Below are positions 18,147 through 25,018 of a DNA stretch of 32,882 bases, in pieces (positions within the stretch are counted from its first letter, which is position 1; each line of letters starts with the position of its first letter). The DNA lies in NCBI GenBank assembly GCA_903868035.1, contig CAIPTQ010000292.1, positions 1 to 32,882 of the forward strand. Reading direction: 5' to 3'. The notes below the pieces were generated by a model. The model was given only the letters and a program-made list of their open reading frames with translations, made no database searches and was not told the origin of the DNA. The DNA comes from an uncultured Phycisphaerales bacterium (lineage in GTDB: Bacteria; Planctomycetota; Phycisphaerae; WQYP01). A program made the position numbers and the translations under genes.

Positions 18147-18451
18147 TTTGTGAGGTTGGGCATTGTTCGCGCCACCAGCCTGAGAAATGCGCCAGGCCTA
18201 CGATCATGTGGCGCGAGTCTGGCAGTGCCAATAACCTGGTGTAAAAATTTCGCAGTCGCATGGTCACTCGAGTGCGCAATTGCGTGCCGCGTGATAACGA
18301 CGCGGTTAATGATATCTCGTTGTGGTTGGGAGATTTCGGTAAACGGCCGTCCGGCCCGCAAGTACAACTTCGCCCGACTTTGTGTCTCGTCATATGGCAA
18401 CCAATCGACAAATTTCCGATTCTGCAAAATCACCTCCTCCAGCATTTGCAC
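18092..18451 (-). pseudogene. HEPN-like C-terminal fragment
   Basis: About 119 codons on the minus strand ending at a TAG at 18092. The sequence has an acidic and basic helical pattern, and at residues 55-60 RHAIAH, an R-x4-H motif typical of HEPN ribonuclease-like domains, followed by SSDHATAKF. There is no ribosome-binding site or credible start; the open frame continues upstream of 18451 without a Met (SRAVPRIEFKSVQ) into the region of the DUF262 fragment but in a different frame. The best reading is a C-terminal piece of a larger gene, perhaps the same DUF262 gene, after an internal deletion and frame change. Its 3' end abuts the truncated methyltransferase. The HEPN assignment rests on one motif and is tentative. 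Confidence 0.5.
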
Positions 18452-18593
18452 GGACTTGAATTCGATTCGAGGAACTGCGCGTGATCTTGCATGTGTGCTC
18501 TTTCCTCTGAAACGCGGGATTTAACAACAGCATGTTGTTCTTTTGCCAGGTGATGAAGTCCGCGACGCTGTAAGTTGTACGATCGACTGCCAT
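18390..18593 (-). pseudogene. DUF262 (GmrSD-like) N-terminal fragment
   Basis: A GGAGGT site three bases upstream and ATG at 18593 give MAVDRTTYSVADFITWQKNN then MLLLNPAFQR. The YSVxDFxxWQKNxxLxLNPxFQR pattern is the start of DUF262 (ParB-like) domains found in GmrSD-type modification-dependent nucleases. After FQR (about 18504) the family likeness stops and the frame runs through unrelated sequence to a stop at 18390. In intact genes several hundred residues would follow. It overlaps, in another frame, the HEPN-like fragment, consistent with one gene that lost its middle. Non-functional as read. Confidence 0.6.
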
Positions 18594-18666
18594 GTGACCT
18601 CCATTTTGGGCCGTGTCTTTACATCCGTCCCGGCGACATTTGACGCCAAGCCGGAGTCATTGTACA

Positions 18667-19248
18667 TCATCTCTGCTTCAGCGCCAGAAGAACTCGCTGA
18701 CGCAAAGCCTCTGCCACTTCCTGTGATTTCCGCATGTCAGTAATCAACACCTCCCACAATTTCCAGTACGCCGCCCACTCCTCCGCACCGACGATCGCCG
18801 CAAAATCCACCTTGGTCGGCGGCTTCCATTGTTCGTACCGATCCAGCCGCTCAATTCTCTGTTCAACATCTGAAATTCCCCGCCCCGTGGGCGCTCTTGG
18901 AGCCTTGCTCAACATCCAGTCGCGCCAATACTTGTTCCCCTTGCTCTGATTGCACTTTCCGCATGAGGGCACGAGGTTCGCAATCTCTGAGATATAGCCC
19001 GTTGGCCGCAGGTCCTTCACCAGCGGTCTCAGGTGATCCCACTCCGTCGCCCCGTCGCCGCAATAAGCACAGCGCACATTTCCGGGTTCCATTCCCAGGA
19101 TCACGAGCGCCTGGTCGATCTCCTCGATTGTCGGCATAATCACTGGAATCAGCGACCCTACAAATGCGTTAGTGACGGACGACTTCCGCGACACCATCGT
19201 CTGTACCGCGGGCATCTGGAATACCTTCAACAGCAGCCTACACCGCAT
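18667..19248 (-). CDS. HNH restriction endonuclease (probable)
   Basis: 193 residues from ATG at 19248. An upstream in-frame start at 19374 would overlap the regulator gene by over 100 bases, so the ATG 17 bases after the regulator's stop was preferred; its ribosome-binding site is weak. The HNH beta-beta-alpha-metal domain is complete: Cys60-x2-Cys63, TEWDHLRPL (Asp71-His72), IANLVPSCGKCNQSKGN (Asn91, Cys96, Cys99, Asn100). HNH domains of this form, with a helical tail (EQRIERLDRYEQW), are found in small Type II restriction enzymes next to C5 methyltransferases. The gene follows the XRE regulator in one operon, the common controller-then-nuclease order. No frame damage is visible, which is odd given that the methyltransferase is truncated. 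Confidence 0.8.
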   Translation of the reverse strand: MRCRLLLKVFQMPAVQTMVSRKSSVTNAFVGSLIPVIMPTIEEIDQALVILGMEPGNVRCAYCGDGATEWDHLRPLVKDLRPTGYISEIANLVPSCGKCNQSKGNKYWRDWMLSKAPRAPTGRGISDVEQRIERLDRYEQWKPPTKVDFAAIVGAEEWAAYWKLWEVLITDMRKSQEVAEALRQRVLLALKQR

Positions 19249-19265
19249 GTCGCTGTCCGATACGG

Positions 19266-19559
19266 TCAAGGTCGCCTCGCCTTCCGCTCGCGAATAGCCG
19301 GCGCTCCCGGCAACTGCCGCGCGACACTGGCAAATGCCTTGCTCGGATTGCCGCCACACGCGGCCACAAACCACCTGAATTCAATCAGGTCGATCCGCCG
19401 CTCCCCCGTCTCCACCTTCGCCACCCAGCTCGGTGACACCTTCAACCGCTCGGCCAACGCCCGCTGGGACAGCCCCGCATTCCTGCGCGCGGCACGCAAC
19501 TCCTCGCAGAGCGCCGCGTACTCAGACGTGTGAATCGACTTTCTCATTGCTCCTATCAT
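19266..19559 (-). CDS. XRE-family regulator (controller-type)
   Basis: 97 residues, or 93 from a second ATG at 19547. The helix-turn-helix reads LRAARRNAGLSQRALAERLK then VSPSWVAKVETGERR, typical of Cro/C1-type DNA-binding proteins and of controller (C) proteins of restriction-modification systems. The gene starts inside the operator cassette at 19547-19593, and the nuclease gene follows 17 bases after its stop. The layout suggests it represses or times its own expression, that of the divergent gene pair at 19600, and, through the matching cassette at 17624, the methyltransferase. It is a good candidate for binding the GRAGCA half-sites; no direct evidence of binding can be had from sequence. 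Confidence 0.85.
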   Translation of the reverse strand: MIGAMRKSIHTSEYAALCEELRAARRNAGLSQRALAERLKVSPSWVAKVETGERRIDLIEFRWFVAACGGNPSKAFASVARQLPGAPAIRERKARRP

Positions 19560-19593
19560 CGAAGCAAGCTACACTGCTTCCAAATTAGGAGCG
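19547..19593 (+). promoter_or_regulatory. Promoter-operator cassette, copy 2
   Basis: TTGCTC (19547-19552), 17-base spacer, TACACT (19570-19575). Palindrome GAAGCA (19561-19566)/TGCTTC (19575-19580), third half-site AGGAGCG (19587-19593). Same layout and spacing as at 17624-17670, but with G/A swapped symmetrically in both arms. It lies between the divergent XRE gene and the gene at 19600, whose Shine-Dalgarno sequence AGGAG is part of the third half-site. Confidence 0.75.
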
Positions 19594-19599
19594 CTCACG

Positions 19600-19968
19600 A
19601 TGGAAGAATTCCGCCTTGCGATCCCTACGTACAATGCCAACCTCTTCCGCGACCAAGTCGCCGCCGGGACCATCCCGGAATTCGGGCCACCGTATGTTCC
19701 GGTCGTGATTCGCGAAGCCGACGGCGTACGAATCGTTCTGGGCTCGCATGACTACGACTGTCGCCACGCACCTGAAATTCAAATCGAGCGCCGCCCAAGA
19801 GGGTGGGCCATCTTCCTGCATCCTGTCGGCGGGGGCGATGCTTGTGGCTACGTCTATTTCGTCGATGACGGGCGCAGCTTCCTCCTGCCTGAAAATGGGC
19901 TCGGCCCAACGCCTGCAATCGAAATCCTCAATCACTCCGATAAAGTGCCGGACATGGATGCATCCTGA
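19600..19968 (+). CDS. Unknown small protein in R-M island
   Basis: 122 residues with an AGGAG site eight bases before the ATG. It is not a recognised family. It has no signal peptide or membrane segment, is mildly acidic, and shows beta-type segments: YVPVVIREADGVRIVLG, PEIQIERRPRGWAIFLHP and YVYFVDDGRSFLLPE. Its 3' end overlaps the vsr start by 11 bases, so the two are translationally coupled. It shares the operator cassette with the regulator and, by homology, with the methyltransferase, so it belongs to the restriction-modification regulon. It may be an accessory or immunity-type protein of the island; that is inference from position alone. Confidence 0.72.
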   Translation: MEEFRLAIPTYNANLFRDQVAAGTIPEFGPPYVPVVIREADGVRIVLGSHDYDCRHAPEIQIERRPRGWAIFLHPVGGGDACGYVYFVDDGRSFLLPENGLGPTPAIEILNHSDKVPDMDAS

Positions 19969-20371
19969 TATTCACCACTTGCCGGTCTCGCGCATCATGG
20001 CCGCCGTCCGCTCCTCCCAAAACCAATCCACCGAACTCCGTCTCATCGCCCTCTTCCGCCAAATCCACATCACCGGCTGGCGTCGCCACTACCCCCTCTT
20101 CGGCTCGCCCGACTTCACCTTCCCCAAACAAAAACTCGCCCTCTTCGTCGACGGCTGCTTCTGGCATCGTCACTCTTGCAAGCAGGGGCGATCCATGCCC
20201 GCCACCAACGTCTCGTACTGGAAATCCAAATTCTTCCGCAATTCCAATCGCGACCGTATTGTGCGCCATCGTCTCAAAAAGCTCGGATGGAAAATCTTTA
20301 CGGTGTGGGAATGTCAGCTCAAACGCCCCCAACCTCTCACAATCCGCCTCAAACGCATCTTGCAAAGTTGA
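19958..20371 (+). CDS. vsr: Vsr very-short-patch mismatch endonuclease
   Basis: 137 residues, like the usual 135-155. The ATG at 19958 was chosen because it gives the typical start with SRIMAAVRSSQNQSTELRL. Vsr nicks next to T in T:G mismatches that arise when 5-methylcytosine deaminates, starting repair. Key residues line up with E. coli Vsr: Glu26, Asp52 (SPDFTFP), GCFWHRHSC with Cys67, His70, His72 and Cys74, PATNVSYWKSKF, RDRIVRHRLKKLGW and WEC (Cys119) for the zinc site and catalysis. It overlaps the upstream small gene by 11 bases. Its presence implies that the island once carried an active C5 methyltransferase. Confidence 0.93.
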   Translation: MHPDIHHLPVSRIMAAVRSSQNQSTELRLIALFRQIHITGWRRHYPLFGSPDFTFPKQKLALFVDGCFWHRHSCKQGRSMPATNVSYWKSKFFRNSNRDRIVRHRLKKLGWKIFTVWECQLKRPQPLTIRLKRILQS

Positions 20372-20520
20372 CACGGATTTGCAGCGCATGTGGGATAGGC
20401 GTTGTCCCGGGTGCGGCGTGGCGGAATTGGGCAAATGCGAGAGGCCTCCGACCTGATTTGAGAGATTTGATTTTTACCGGGAAAGCAATAAGAAGTGGTG
20501 CGATAGTCATACCCAGCATA

Positions 20521-20549
20521 TTGCCTTTTTCAAAAGTCCCCCCCATAAT
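20521..20549 (+). promoter_or_regulatory. Promoter for outer-membrane barrel gene
   Basis: TTGCCT (20521-20526), 17-base spacer, CATAAT (20544-20549), about 54 bases upstream of the ATG at 20603. The rest of 20372-20602 shows no gene. Confidence 0.45.
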
Positions 20550-20602
20550 GCCGCCCATTCAAGCGGGATTCTTGGTCACGTCTGCTTTTTATGGGGATTT
20601 TC

Positions 20603-21652
20603 ATGCGCCAGAATTTTATGCCACGAGTTGGTCTGTTCGTCGCCGCCATCTTGGGGCTGCTGCCCGCCGCCGTTCTGGCCGGGGACTACAGCGGGGACTT
20701 CTCGCTGCGGCTGGCCCCGGCGTTTGTGCGCTTCACGGAAGTCTCCAGCATTGGCGGCGCGACGGTGGCCAACCGCTGGTCCTCGGCGATCAACCCGGCC
20801 AGCGCCGACTGGAACCACCTGCCCGGCAACGGCCTGGTGATCACGCCGTACTACTCGCTGGTGATGTTCGACAGCACGACGCGGCTGCACATCATTGGCG
20901 AATCGTTCACGTGGGACATGGGCGAGTGGGGCACGATCCAACCGACGGTGAGCCAAATCCGCAGCAACCACGAGCCCAACAACCAGGGGATGGAATTCGG
21001 CTACAGCGTGGACACGGCCCAGGTGCAGTGGGCCAAGCGATTTGACAAATTGGCGCTGGGGATTGATGTGAACGTCGCCCGCGCGGAGGTGGTGCAGCGG
21101 GGGACGGTGGCGGGGCGGCAGATTTACGCCGACGGCAATGCCGAGAGCTATCGGCTGCGTCTGGGCGGGCTGTACGCGCCGTGCGACAAGTGGCTGCTGG
21201 GGCTGATCGTGGAATACGGGGCGCAGCCGTATCGCAGCCTGACGGTGGTGACGGTGCCGCTGCCCAATCCGTATCCGCCGATGGTGATCAACACGCGGGA
21301 CACGGGCACGCAGCAGCAATTTTTGGCGCGGCCGGGGGTCTCGTATGAATATGCCGAGAATTCGAGCGTGTACGCGGATTATGAACTAGGGATCTATCAG
21401 AACAAGAACGGGACGCTGCATGACAGCCGCGTCTCTCTGGGCATCGACCACCAGCTCTTCCCGTTCCTGTTTGTGCGGGCCGGGACCGGCGTGGACTTTT
21501 TGGGCAACGCCAGTTGGACGGCGGGGCTGAGCATGCATTTCGCCAAATGGGGATCGTTTGACTTGGGGTATCAATATGATCCGCTGCCGGAGATACGTCC
21601 GGAGTTTGGGCGGGCGCAGGTGATCCAGGCGACGTTCATCGTGCGGTTCTAG
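20603..21652 (+). CDS. Outer-membrane beta-barrel protein
   Basis: 349 residues from the ATG at 20603, which has a TGGGGA site five bases upstream; ATGs at 20591 and 20618 are in frame. The signal peptide ends about residue 26 (AVLAGDYSG). The mature protein is a run of amphipathic beta-strands with alternating hydrophobic residues and aromatic girdles: RLHIIGESFTWDM, LALGIDVNVARAE, SYRLRLGGLYAP, SVYADYELGIYQN, LFVRAGTGVDF and WGSFDLGYQYDP. It ends in VIQATFIVRF, with the terminal Phe that is the BAM-recognition signature of outer-membrane proteins. The number of strands cannot be settled by eye. Probably a porin or transport barrel, substrate unknown. Monocistronic: an operator-like region precedes it and repeats follow. 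Confidence 0.75.
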   Translation: MRQNFMPRVGLFVAAILGLLPAAVLAGDYSGDFSLRLAPAFVRFTEVSSIGGATVANRWSSAINPASADWNHLPGNGLVITPYYSLVMFDSTTRLHIIGESFTWDMGEWGTIQPTVSQIRSNHEPNNQGMEFGYSVDTAQVQWAKRFDKLALGIDVNVARAEVVQRGTVAGRQIYADGNAESYRLRLGGLYAPCDKWLLGLIVEYGAQPYRSLTVVTVPLPNPYPPMVINTRDTGTQQQFLARPGVSYEYAENSSVYADYELGIYQNKNGTLHDSRVSLGIDHQLFPFLFVRAGTGVDFLGNASWTAGLSMHFAKWGSFDLGYQYDPLPEIRPEFGRAQVIQATFIVRF

Positions 21653-21656
21653 GGGG

Positions 21657-21683
21657 GAGACAGAAGACAGGAGTCAGAAGACA
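21657..21683 (+). repeat. GACAGAAGACAG/GTCAGAAGACAG repeats
   Basis: Two imperfect 13-base units, GACAGAAGACAGG and AGTCAGAAGACAG, directly after the stop of the barrel gene. It is a relative of the GTCAGTG arrays placed at other gene ends in the window. Confidence 0.6.
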
Positions 21684-21735
21684 GTCGTCGGAATTCACCA
21701 CGAATCCGTAAGATCTAAATACGACCCAAACAGTT

Positions 21736-21764
21736 TTGCCTCCACAGCGCAATCCCCCTATACT
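21736..21764 (+). promoter_or_regulatory. Promoter for EF-G paralogue
   Basis: TTGCCT (21736-21741), 17-base spacer, TATACT (21759-21764), about 85 bases upstream of the ATG at 21850. Good boxes and spacing; called by eye. Confidence 0.6.
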
Positions 21765-21849
21765 CGGCCCCCCTCGCCGCGCCTCCGGGCTGATTCCGGC
21801 CCGCTGCGGCGCGTCCATATTTGGCACCTTTTTCCCAAAGGAGCACCCT

Positions 21850-23913
21850 ATGCCCGCTGTAGCTTCGTACCGGCCCTCCGACATCCGCAACATCGTCCTG
21901 GTCGGACATGGCGGGGCCGGGAAGACGACCCTCGCAGAAGCCATGCTGCACCGTTGTGGCGTGATCACGCGGATGGGTTCGGTGGACGACGCCAACACCA
22001 CGAGCGATTTTGAACCCGAGGCCAAGCAGCACAAGCACTCGACGTCCACGACGCTGCTGTTCGCCTCCCATGACAATCGCGAGATCAACCTGATCGATAC
22101 GCCGGGCTATCCGGATTTCATCGGGCAGGCGCTGGCGGCGTTGCCGGCGGTGGAAACCGCGGTGATCGTGGTGAACGCGGAGACGGGGATCGAGGTGAAC
22201 ACGCGGCGGCTGTTTCATGCCGCCGGGGAGATGGGGCTGGCGCGGATGATCGTGATCAACAAGATCGACAAGATCGAGGATGCCTCGCGGCTGGAGGAGC
22301 TGGTCGAGAACCTGCGGGAGACATTTGGGCCGGAGCTGCACTGCATCAACCTGCCGAAGGACTACGGCCGGGATGTGGTGGACTGCTTCGACCTGGACCA
22401 CGGGGCGACGGACTTTGGGGATGTGAAGAAAATCCACCAGGAGATGGTGGAATCGGTGGTGGAGATCGACGACCAGAAGATGGAGAAATATCTGTCCGGC
22501 GAGCAGATCGGGCTGGATGAACTGCGCGAGTGCTTTGTGAAGTCGATGAACGCGGGGCATGTGGTGCCGATATTGTTCACCGCCGCCAAGAGCGAAGTGG
22601 GCATCGACGGCCTGCTGCACATTCTGGTGGAGGAAGCCCCCAGCCCGGCGAACGGCAAAATGAAGCGGCTGCGCAAGGGCGAGGGGGAGACGGCCGAGAC
22701 GATTGAAATTCCGTGCGACGCGGACAAGCCGCTGCTGGTACACGTGTTCAAGGTGACGACCGACCCGTACATCGGGAAGCTGGCGATGCTGCGGATTTTG
22801 CAGGGGAAGATGGACAACAACACGCAGTTCGTCTGCGGGGATGAGAAGAAGGCCCACAAGACGGGGCATGTGCTGAAGGTGGAGGGGCGCGACCATCCGG
22901 AGCTGACGACGACCGCGTATGCCGGCGATTTGGTGGCGTTGGCAAAGGTGGAGGACATTCATCCGGACCAGATCGCCCACGATCCGGCCAAGACCAACGA
23001 ATACAAGCCGATTGTGCCCAAGTATCCCACGCCGATGTTCGCGTTGGCCATTGAGCCCAAGAACCGGGGGGATGAGGTGAAGATTTCCGGCGCGCTGCAC
23101 AAGCTGGCGGAGGAAGACCCCACTTTCCGCTGGTCGCACGACGCCCAGACGCACGAGATCATCATCCACGGCGTGGGCGAGCTGCACCTGCGCGTGACGC
23201 TGGAAAAGATGAAGAATCGATTCAACCTGGAGGTGACGACCAAGCCGCCGAAGATCGCATACAAGGAAACCATCACGGCCAAGGCCGAGGGGCACTACCG
23301 GCACAAGAAACAGACGGGCGGGGCGGGGCAGTTTGGCGAGGTGTACCTGCGCGTCGAGCCGCTGGACCGCGGCGCGGGGTTCGAGTTCGTCAACGACACG
23401 TTCGGCGGGAGCATTCCCAGCCAGTACATTCCGTCGATCGAAAAGGGTGTGCATGACATTCTTTCGGGCGGGGCCATCGCCGGCTACCCGGTGCAGGATA
23501 TCCGCGTGGTGGTGACGGACGGGAAGTATCACCCGGTGGATTCCAAGGATATCGCGTTCCGGACGGCGGGGAAGTACGCGCTGAAGGACGCCATCACCAA
23601 GGCGCGGCCGTCGCTGCTCGAGCCGATCGTGAACATGGAGATCACGGTGCCCGAGAAGTATGTGGGGGACATCACGGGCGACTTGAACGGGCGGCGCGGG
23701 CGCATCAATGCCGTGGACACGCTGAGCGGGGGGATGTCGATGATCCGGGCGGTGGCGCCGCTGGCGGAAGTGATGACGTACAACAACCAGTTGCGCAGCG
23801 TAACGAGCGGGCAGGGGGCGTTCATCATGGAGTTCAGCCATTATGACGTGGTGCCGCCGCAGGTGCAGGCGAAGATTATTGCGGCATATAAGCCGAAGGA
23901 AGAGCCGGAGTGA
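21850..23913 (+). CDS. Elongation factor G paralogue (EF-G 2 type)
   Basis: 687 residues from the ATG at 21850 with AAAGGAG six bases upstream. Translational GTPase with G1 GHGGAGKTTL (19-28), G3 DTPGYPDF (about 83-90) and G4 INKIDK (about 136). Canonical EF-G has DTPGHVDF; the YPDF form and the GHGGAGKTTLAEA start are those of the second EF-G type (FusA2/EF-G II). Domains II to V follow: TGGAGQFGEVYLRVEPL in domain IV, then KYHPVDSKDIAFRTAGKYAL and HYDVVPPQVQAKII near the end. Canonical EF-G catalyses ribosome translocation; the role of type II paralogues is less certain, perhaps in recycling or stress. It has its own promoter; the metallophosphoesterase gene follows 71 bases downstream. Confidence 0.9.
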   Translation: MPAVASYRPSDIRNIVLVGHGGAGKTTLAEAMLHRCGVITRMGSVDDANTTSDFEPEAKQHKHSTSTTLLFASHDNREINLIDTPGYPDFIGQALAALPAVETAVIVVNAETGIEVNTRRLFHAAGEMGLARMIVINKIDKIEDASRLEELVENLRETFGPELHCINLPKDYGRDVVDCFDLDHGATDFGDVKKIHQEMVESVVEIDDQKMEKYLSGEQIGLDELRECFVKSMNAGHVVPILFTAAKSEVGIDGLLHILVEEAPSPANGKMKRLRKGEGETAETIEIPCDADKPLLVHVFKVTTDPYIGKLAMLRILQGKMDNNTQFVCGDEKKAHKTGHVLKVEGRDHPELTTTAYAGDLVALAKVEDIHPDQIAHDPAKTNEYKPIVPKYPTPMFALAIEPKNRGDEVKISGALHKLAEEDPTFRWSHDAQTHEIIIHGVGELHLRVTLEKMKNRFNLEVTTKPPKIAYKETITAKAEGHYRHKKQTGGAGQFGEVYLRVEPLDRGAGFEFVNDTFGGSIPSQYIPSIEKGVHDILSGGAIAGYPVQDIRVVVTDGKYHPVDSKDIAFRTAGKYALKDAITKARPSLLEPIVNMEITVPEKYVGDITGDLNGRRGRINAVDTLSGGMSMIRAVAPLAEVMTYNNQLRSVTSGQGAFIMEFSHYDVVPPQVQAKIIAAYKPKEEPE

Positions 23914-23984
23914 GGCAGGGGGATTTCATGCTTGAGCATACGCGGCGGCCGGCGCGTGGGGGCCTTGTTTTTGCAGGAGACACC

Positions 23985-24920
23985 ATGCACCAGCGCATCT
24001 TCCTGTTACTACTGGCACTGTTTCTCCCAAGTCTTCCGGCCTGTCTCGCCCGCCCCACCGTGCCGCCTTCGGCGCAGGGCGTGCGCTGGGGCATCATCAC
24101 CGATGTTCACTATGCCGAGCGCCCCACGGCCAGCGGACGCTACTACGGCAGCGCTTTGGGCAAGACGGACGGATTTGTTGCGGCCATGAATGCCGCGCGG
24201 CCGGATTTTGTGCTTGAACTCGGCGACTTCAAGGACCAGGACGCGACGGCCGTGAAGGTGAACACGCTCAAGTACCTGACCACCGTCGAAGCGCATTTTG
24301 CGGCATTCAAGGGGCCGACGTACCACGTGCTGGGCAACCATGACATGGATTCGCTCTCCAAGGCGGAGTTCCAGGCCCGGGTCGTCAACACCAACATCAG
24401 CCCGGCCCAGACGTATTACTCCTTCGACCGGGGCGGCATTCACTTTGTCGTGCTGGACGGCAACTTCAAGGCCGACGGCACCCCCTATGACTCCGGCAAT
24501 TTCGACTGGAAAGACGCCAACATTCCCCTGGCCCAGCGCGACTGGCTCACGGCGGACCTGGCCGCCCATCGCCGGCCCACAGTGGTCTTTGTCCATCAGC
24601 GACTGGACCTGGCCGACACCGCCGACGGCAACATCAAGCAGGGGGCGGAGGTCCGCCAAATCCTGGAGCACAGCCGCCAGATGCTGGCGGTTTTTTCCGG
24701 CCACGAACATGGCGGCGGCTACACGCTGATCAACGGCATCCACTATCTCACCCTCGTGGGCGCCATCGAGGCCGGTGCCGACCTTGTCGCGGGCAACGCG
24801 TATGCGCTGGTCAGTGTATCCCAGGTATCGGCCAACTCTTACCGCCTGGATGTTCAGGGCACGGGCCGCCAGCCTTCGCGCACCAATCTCCTCTGCAATA
24901 CCGCACTGCCGGTTCCGTAA
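23985..24920 (+). CDS. Secreted calcineurin-like metallophosphoesterase
   Basis: 311 residues. The ATG at 23985 (GGAG site seven bases upstream) was preferred to in-frame ATGs at 23910 and 23928, because a signal sequence starts directly after it: MHQRIFLLLLALFLPSLPAC, whose LPAC may be a lipobox (Cys20). Metal-site motifs are in the proper order: ITDVHY (Asp40, His42), ELGDF (Asp81), GNHD (Asn118-His119), FVHQ (His204) and GHEH (His240, His242). That set defines the binuclear metallophosphatase fold. It probably acts outside the inner membrane on phosphomonoesters or diesters; the substrate is not determinable. It may be co-transcribed with the EF-G paralogue. Confidence 0.88.
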   Translation: MHQRIFLLLLALFLPSLPACLARPTVPPSAQGVRWGIITDVHYAERPTASGRYYGSALGKTDGFVAAMNAARPDFVLELGDFKDQDATAVKVNTLKYLTTVEAHFAAFKGPTYHVLGNHDMDSLSKAEFQARVVNTNISPAQTYYSFDRGGIHFVVLDGNFKADGTPYDSGNFDWKDANIPLAQRDWLTADLAAHRRPTVVFVHQRLDLADTADGNIKQGAEVRQILEHSRQMLAVFSGHEHGGGYTLINGIHYLTLVGAIEAGADLVAGNAYALVSVSQVSANSYRLDVQGTGRQPSRTNLLCNTALPVP

Positions 24921-25018
24921 ACTTTTTCCCCTGGCGCATCACTTTAGGAACGAAGCAGTATTGCGCTTGCACCTATCGGCCCCAGGCGGATAATCGGCGC
25001 GTCAACAAGGGAGGTATT

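Noticed and set aside
20176..21045. A 289-codon plus-strand frame crossing from vsr into the barrel gene
   Set aside because: It runs through the intergenic promoter and out of frame through both genes; no independent support.
21715..23841. A minus-strand frame of about 700 codons antisense to the EF-G paralogue
   Set aside because: Shadow of a well-recognised GTPase gene; no motifs of its own.
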